DNA of 7,768 nt from an uncultured Planctomycetaceae bacterium (GTDB taxonomy: Bacteria > Planctomycetota > Planctomycetia > Pirellulales > UBA1268): contig CAJBSQ010000232.1 of assembly GCA_903958265.1 (NCBI GenBank), forward strand, positions 1 through 7,768, in the 5' to 3' direction. A program made the translations under genes and the position numbers. The notes beneath the pieces were generated by a model. That model worked only from the letters and a program-made list of their open reading frames with translations. It was not told where the DNA came from and ran no database searches. This document shows positions 4,664 to 7,768 of the stretch, piece by piece (the stretch's first letter is position 1; the number at the start of each line of letters is the position of its first letter).

Positions 4664-6232
4664 CTAGGGGGCCGTGGAGGCCGTGGCTGGCTCGGCCTGC
4701 GGCGCGACGCCCTCTTCCGGGTCGTTGTGCTCGACCTGCGGCCAGTATTCGTCGAAGTCAAACTGCGGGCTGTTGTCGAGGTCGTGGCACTCCAGGCAGT
4801 TATTCACCGCCTTCTGCTTGCCCTCCGGCGTCGCCAGTGTGAGCACGAGCTCCTGCCGCAGCCGATCCCGCTCGGCAGTGCTCGCCCGCACGTCTCCCCG
4901 CTCCACGGCCGTGTGGGCCGCCGCCGGGCCGTGGCAGTTTTCGCAGCCCTGATGGGCCAGCTGCGGCGTCGTCTTCATGCCGGCGAAGCCCCCCTCGAAC
5001 GGCTCGAACCGCTGCGGCGCCCAGCCCACGACGTGGCACGAGAGGCACTCCGGATCGCCGTCGCGCCTCGGCTTCTGCTCCTCGAGCGTCGTCAGCGCCG
5101 TGGCATGCGTGGTGTCCTTCCAGATGTCGTAGGCATGCTGGTGGCACTCGGCACAGGCCTCGCTCCCCGCGAACCGCCGCCCCGTCGGATGGCGGATCGG
5201 CACCATCCCCAGCCCGTCGAGGCCGAGCGTCTCCAGTTTCTTCTGGTACGACCCCAGCAGGTCGATCATGTCTTTCGATTCACCCCAGCGGGCATCAAGC
5301 GGTACCCTCTGCCCGCGAATCGGTTTCGCCCCGTCGGCGAAAAAACCGATGACCACCGCGAACATCCCCTTGTGACCGAGTTCGACGAACGTCGCCCCGC
5401 CCGGTAATACCGGCAGTTCCAGCGGCGGCTCGTCCCCGCCGCCGGCCGTGGCCACGATGTCGAACTGCGGATACTTTTCCGCCAGCGCCTTCGTCTCCTC
5501 CGGCCCGGCCCAGGAGAGCAGGATCTGGTGGTCGCAGCCTGCCTTGGCCAGTTCGGGCGCGACCTTCGCCAACGCCGCCGCGGCGGGCGCAAACTCAACG
5601 TCGGCCGTCTTGATGCGATCGATCTCCCTGTCGCCCAGCACGCTCGTGATCCCGATCTTCAGGCCGCCCGCTTCCACCACGCGATACGCAGGGGTGATCC
5701 CGGCATCGAGACCCAGCAGGCCGACATTCGCGCTCACGAAGGGCGACGGCTGGTCGCCCACGGCCGCCACGCCGGCCACGAGTTCCTCGGCCGGAAGACG
5801 CAGGTCGCCGGGACCAAACCCCACCGCGGCATACTGCATCGCCCGCAGGCCGTCGACGATCGACTGAAACTTGGCCTCCGTCTGCCGGCCGAACCGCTTC
5901 ACCTGATTGCCGACGTCCACGGCCACCAGCGGCCAGCCGGAATCCCCGATCGCCCGCAGGAAGTTCTGGCGGCGGCTCAGCCCACCCTTCTGATTCTCCT
6001 TGCCGGTGCAGCCGCAGGGCTCGATGTAGCCGTCGAGTTCGCCGGTGAACACCACCACGGCCGTGGGTGTCGGCCAGTCTTTGAAGATCCCGCCGTTCCG
6101 CTCGCGGAACGTCTCCACGACGGAATCACCGACGTCGGCTCCGCGCTGCGGCGCTGCCGCGAGGCAGGCCAGCGCCACGACGCTCACGAGGCCGACGACG
6201 GGCAGCGAACGGTAGGGAAGCTGTGATTTCAT
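4664..6232 (-). CDS. Secreted tetrahaem cytochrome with metallophosphatase-like N-terminal domain
   Basis: A 522-residue protein. Residues 1-27 are a Sec signal peptide (basic start, hydrophobic LPVVGLVSVVALACLAAA). Residues about 55-320 resemble the calcineurin-like/5'-nucleotidase N-terminal fold, with GYIEPCGCTGKENQKGGLSRR at 68-88, AVDVGNQ at 104-110, SANV at 167-170 and ELGHKGMF at 284-291. The usual Asp/His metal ligands are largely replaced, so phosphatase activity is doubtful. Residues 350-485 carry four CXXCH haem sites (CAECH 360, CLSCH 396, CENCH 430, CLECH 479) with further His residues available as axial ligands, as in cytochrome c-554-like proteins. The site of action is the periplasm or outer cell envelope. 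The gene starts 9 nt after the DUF1573 gene with no clear ribosome site, so coupling to it is likely. A four-haem electron carrier is certain; redox partner and substrate are unknown. Confidence 0.88.
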   Translation of the reverse strand: MKSQLPYRSLPVVGLVSVVALACLAAAPQRGADVGDSVVETFRERNGGIFKDWPTPTAVVVFTGELDGYIEPCGCTGKENQKGGLSRRQNFLRAIGDSGWPLVAVDVGNQVKRFGRQTEAKFQSIVDGLRAMQYAAVGFGPGDLRLPAEELVAGVAAVGDQPSPFVSANVGLLGLDAGITPAYRVVEAGGLKIGITSVLGDREIDRIKTADVEFAPAAAALAKVAPELAKAGCDHQILLSWAGPEETKALAEKYPQFDIVATAGGGDEPPLELPVLPGGATFVELGHKGMFAVVIGFFADGAKPIRGQRVPLDARWGESKDMIDLLGSYQKKLETLGLDGLGMVPIRHPTGRRFAGSEACAECHQHAYDIWKDTTHATALTTLEEQKPRRDGDPECLSCHVVGWAPQRFEPFEGGFAGMKTTPQLAHQGCENCHGPAAAHTAVERGDVRASTAERDRLRQELVLTLATPEGKQKAVNNCLECHDLDNSPQFDFDEYWPQVEHNDPEEGVAPQAEPATASTAP

Positions 6233-6241
6233 GATGGTTGA

Positions 6242-7477
6242 TCAGGGACCGATGGCCACACAGACCGGGATCGAAAACTCCGGCGACTCGGGGTGGCCGG
6301 TCACGAGCACGATCCTGCCCGCTGGTCCCTGTTGGGAGCAGAGGTGGTTGGCAGCCCGGCTTCCTGCCGGAATGACGATGTCGATCGGAATCCGCACCAC
6401 GCCACTCGTGCCGATCGGGCTGCCCTCGCCCACCGTCACCTGGAGCGACTCGGGAACCACCTCCCGAACCGACGGCCGCACGCTGTCGCGATGCGGTCCC
6501 TTGGCCGTGAGGAAGATCCTCGTGCGCAGGCCCATCTTGCCGGAGACCGTCCCCAGCAGCAGGGCCTGCCGAGAGGAATCCCATCCCGGGCCCGCCAAGA
6601 CAAGGTCACCCCCGACGGTGCCCTCGAGTGGCACCTCGGCCACCAGATCTTCCGGCATCGAAAACCCAACCCGGACCGTCCGCTTGAGCGTTCCGAGAGG
6701 CAGCCCCGGCTGGACGCGGACCGTGAGCCGAAAGCCCCCCGTGGCCCCCGCCTCGGCAGCGATCTGGTCGGCGGAAAGCGGCTCCGTGGCAAGGGAGAAA
6801 AACTGGGTGAACTGCGGATCGTCGAGCGTTACCTCACTCACCTGCGGCGGCTCGGGACCGTAGGTGAATACGTCCGCGGTCGCCTGTTCCCCGCCCGCCG
6901 CGGACATCCTCGGCAGCGTGAGCATGTCGGGCACCGCCCGCCAGGTCGGCACGACGGTGCCTTCGACCACAAACACCAGTTCGGGTCGCCGCGGGTCATC
7001 GGTGAGGATCGTCGCCTGCTGGCGAAACGGTCCTCCGGGCGGCTTGCCCTTCCACTGCACGCGGATCTTCGTGCCCTCACCGGCCGCAACCACTTTTGCG
7101 CCGTCGGGCGAACCGCCGGTGGCCGAGTCGAAGTCGCTTACGGTGCAGGTGCAGCTCGTCACCCCGCGACGCAGCGTGAGCGGCGCGGAACCCGAGTTTT
7201 CCACCACGAACTCGTACTCACCGGTGCCGCCGGTGCCGATCGTGCCGAAGGCATGGTGGGTTTCAGGGGTTTCGGCTCGGGGAACGGGGCCAGCGGGGGC
7301 GGCATTCACCACCAGGTCGCCGACCCTCCAGGGCGTTGCGTGGGTGAGGAAGCCGCCGGCCGCCCCCACGGCCACTCCGTAGGCTGCGGCGACCGCCACC
7401 ACCCGCCACACGCTCAGTCCATCCCAGGCCATAGCGCAACGACATCCCAGCGGCACAGCAGCGGGTCGGCCGCCCAT
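6242..7477 (-). CDS. DUF1573 membrane-anchored Ig-like protein
   Basis: A 411-residue protein from the ATG at 7477, chosen because AGGGGG lies 7 nt before it. An alternative ATG at 7432 gives a more typical signal-anchor start but a poor ribosome site. Residues about 22-45 (VWRVVAVAAAYGVAVGAAGGFL) form one transmembrane segment or signal peptide. Residues about 74-175 are a DUF1573 Ig-like beta sandwich: HHAFGTIGTGGTGEYEFVVEN, the SCTCT cysteine pair at 109 and 111, and ILTDDPRRPELVFVVEGTV. Two more beta-rich segments follow without strong family marks. DUF1573 is common in Planctomycetota and Bacteroidota envelope proteins, with no proven reaction. Being first in a unit with the tetrahaem cytochrome, it may help assemble or hold that protein at the membrane; this is inference. 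Confidence 0.82.
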   Translation of the reverse strand: MGGRPAAVPLGCRCAMAWDGLSVWRVVAVAAAYGVAVGAAGGFLTHATPWRVGDLVVNAAPAGPVPRAETPETHHAFGTIGTGGTGEYEFVVENSGSAPLTLRRGVTSCTCTVSDFDSATGGSPDGAKVVAAGEGTKIRVQWKGKPPGGPFRQQATILTDDPRRPELVFVVEGTVVPTWRAVPDMLTLPRMSAAGGEQATADVFTYGPEPPQVSEVTLDDPQFTQFFSLATEPLSADQIAAEAGATGGFRLTVRVQPGLPLGTLKRTVRVGFSMPEDLVAEVPLEGTVGGDLVLAGPGWDSSRQALLLGTVSGKMGLRTRIFLTAKGPHRDSVRPSVREVVPESLQVTVGEGSPIGTSGVVRIPIDIVIPAGSRAANHLCSQQGPAGRIVLVTGHPESPEFSIPVCVAIGP

Positions 7478-7644
7478 CGACCGACCCCCTTCGTTATAGC
7501 CATTCCAGCATGGCAGGGGCGTCTGACCGACACCGCGATCGGCCGCGAGCCCTGGCCGGCGCGACGTCGATCCACTGCCGCGGCCCCACGGCCTCCACCT
7601 CAGACCAGCCCCGGCGTTGAACCCCTGCCGGGGGATCTGCCCGG
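7478..7644. other. Intergenic region upstream of the DUF1573 gene
   Basis: This 167-nt gap separates proS from the DUF1573-cytochrome unit. On the minus strand it contains TATAAC (7498-7493, five of six to a -10 box), but no matching -35 was found. Transcription starting there would begin within the ribosome site of the 7477 start and would fit the 7432 start better, so promoter and start choice are linked. No small gene is evident. Confidence 0.3.
7622..7634 (-). terminator. Short GC hairpin after proS, weak terminator candidate
   Basis: CCCC and GGGG flank a 5-nt loop, ten bases past the proS stop codon on the minus strand. Only TT follows the stem, so this is weak evidence for termination. 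Confidence 0.22.
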
Positions 7645-7768
7645 TCAATACGACCGCGCCAGCACACTCCGCCGCGGCACCGGCTTCCCCGTCACCACGC
7701 AGGTGCCCGGCTCGTCGTCGCCCTCCATCGGGATGCACCGCACGGTCACCTTGAGTGGATCGAAGGCG
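7645..7768 (-). CDS. proS: Prolyl-tRNA synthetase, C-terminal tail, cut by window edge
   Basis: Only the last 40 codons are in the window, ending in TGA at 7647-7645; one further base at 7768 belongs to the preceding codon. The tail reads FDPLKVTVRCIPMEGDD, then EPGTCVVTGKPVPRRSVLARSY. This matches the C-terminal domain of archaeal-type (no editing insertion) prolyl-tRNA synthetases, which finish with a zinc-domain-derived CxxC/T-G-K-P loop, an R-R-x-x-x-A-R pattern and a C-terminal Tyr whose carboxylate reaches the active site. The second Cys of the zinc-type pair is Thr here, so the metal site is probably lost or degenerate. The enzyme charges tRNA-Pro in the cytoplasm. The assignment rests on a short tail but the pattern is distinctive. 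Confidence 0.75.
   Translation of the reverse strand, partial: AFDPLKVTVRCIPMEGDDEPGTCVVTGKPVPRRSVLARSY

Noticed and set aside
4601..5407. A 268-codon plus-strand open frame opposite the cytochrome gene
   Set aside because: It is antisense to a clearly coding gene with four CXXCH sites, is rich in Arg, Leu and Pro as expected of shadow frames in high-GC DNA, and resembles no family.
7478..7738. N-terminal extension of the DUF1573 gene up to an ATG at 7738
   Set aside because: The extension reads through the proS tail in another frame and is Arg/Gly-rich without a domain; a good ribosome site supports the start at 7477.

Overview
The window looks like a chromosomal segment of a high-GC member of the Planctomycetota, probably Pirellulales-like. 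The inference rests on a DUF1559 pseudopilin-like protein next to a small transthyretin-like lipoprotein, a DUF1573 protein paired with a multihaem cytochrome fused to a metallophosphatase-like domain, and an archaeal-type prolyl-tRNA synthetase tail. No rRNA, tRNA, CRISPR array or complete insertion sequence was seen.

Layout. (1) Bases 1-1137, minus strand: a TIM-barrel protein of the phosphoenolpyruvate hydrolase family, followed after 18 nt by the start of a Tm-1-like (UPF0261) protein cut by the window edge. These are the two halves of the plant Tm-1 protein, encoded separately. (2) Bases 1266-3703: a compact regulatory module. A DUF1559 gene and an overlapping lipoprotein gene (minus strand, with a good intrinsic terminator) diverge from an AraC-family regulator (plus strand). 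The gap between them holds two 17-bp direct repeats with a 21-bp period, the classic geometry of an AraC-type operator, directly beside a predicted promoter of the DUF1559 operon. (3) Bases 3704-3951: about 250 bp without a gene, with a hairpin and small repeats. (4) Bases 3952-4582, plus strand: a toxin-antitoxin-like pair, a BrnT-like small protein and an XRE helix-turn-helix protein one base apart. (5) Bases 4550-4659: a 110-bp inverted-repeat element with 24-nt arms and an inner hairpin. It fills the gap between convergent genes and encodes the last residues of the XRE protein. (6) Bases 4664-7477, minus strand: a two-gene unit, a membrane-anchored DUF1573 protein and then a secreted tetrahaem cytochrome. 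(7) Bases 7645-7768: the 3' end of proS.

How the genes may work together. The AraC protein probably senses a small ligand and switches the pseudopilin-like/lipoprotein operon. The XRE protein probably restrains the BrnT-like protein and its own promoter. The DUF1573/cytochrome pair is probably a cell-envelope redox unit. These roles are inferred from families and context; the repeats, motifs, overlaps and spacings are read directly from the sequence.
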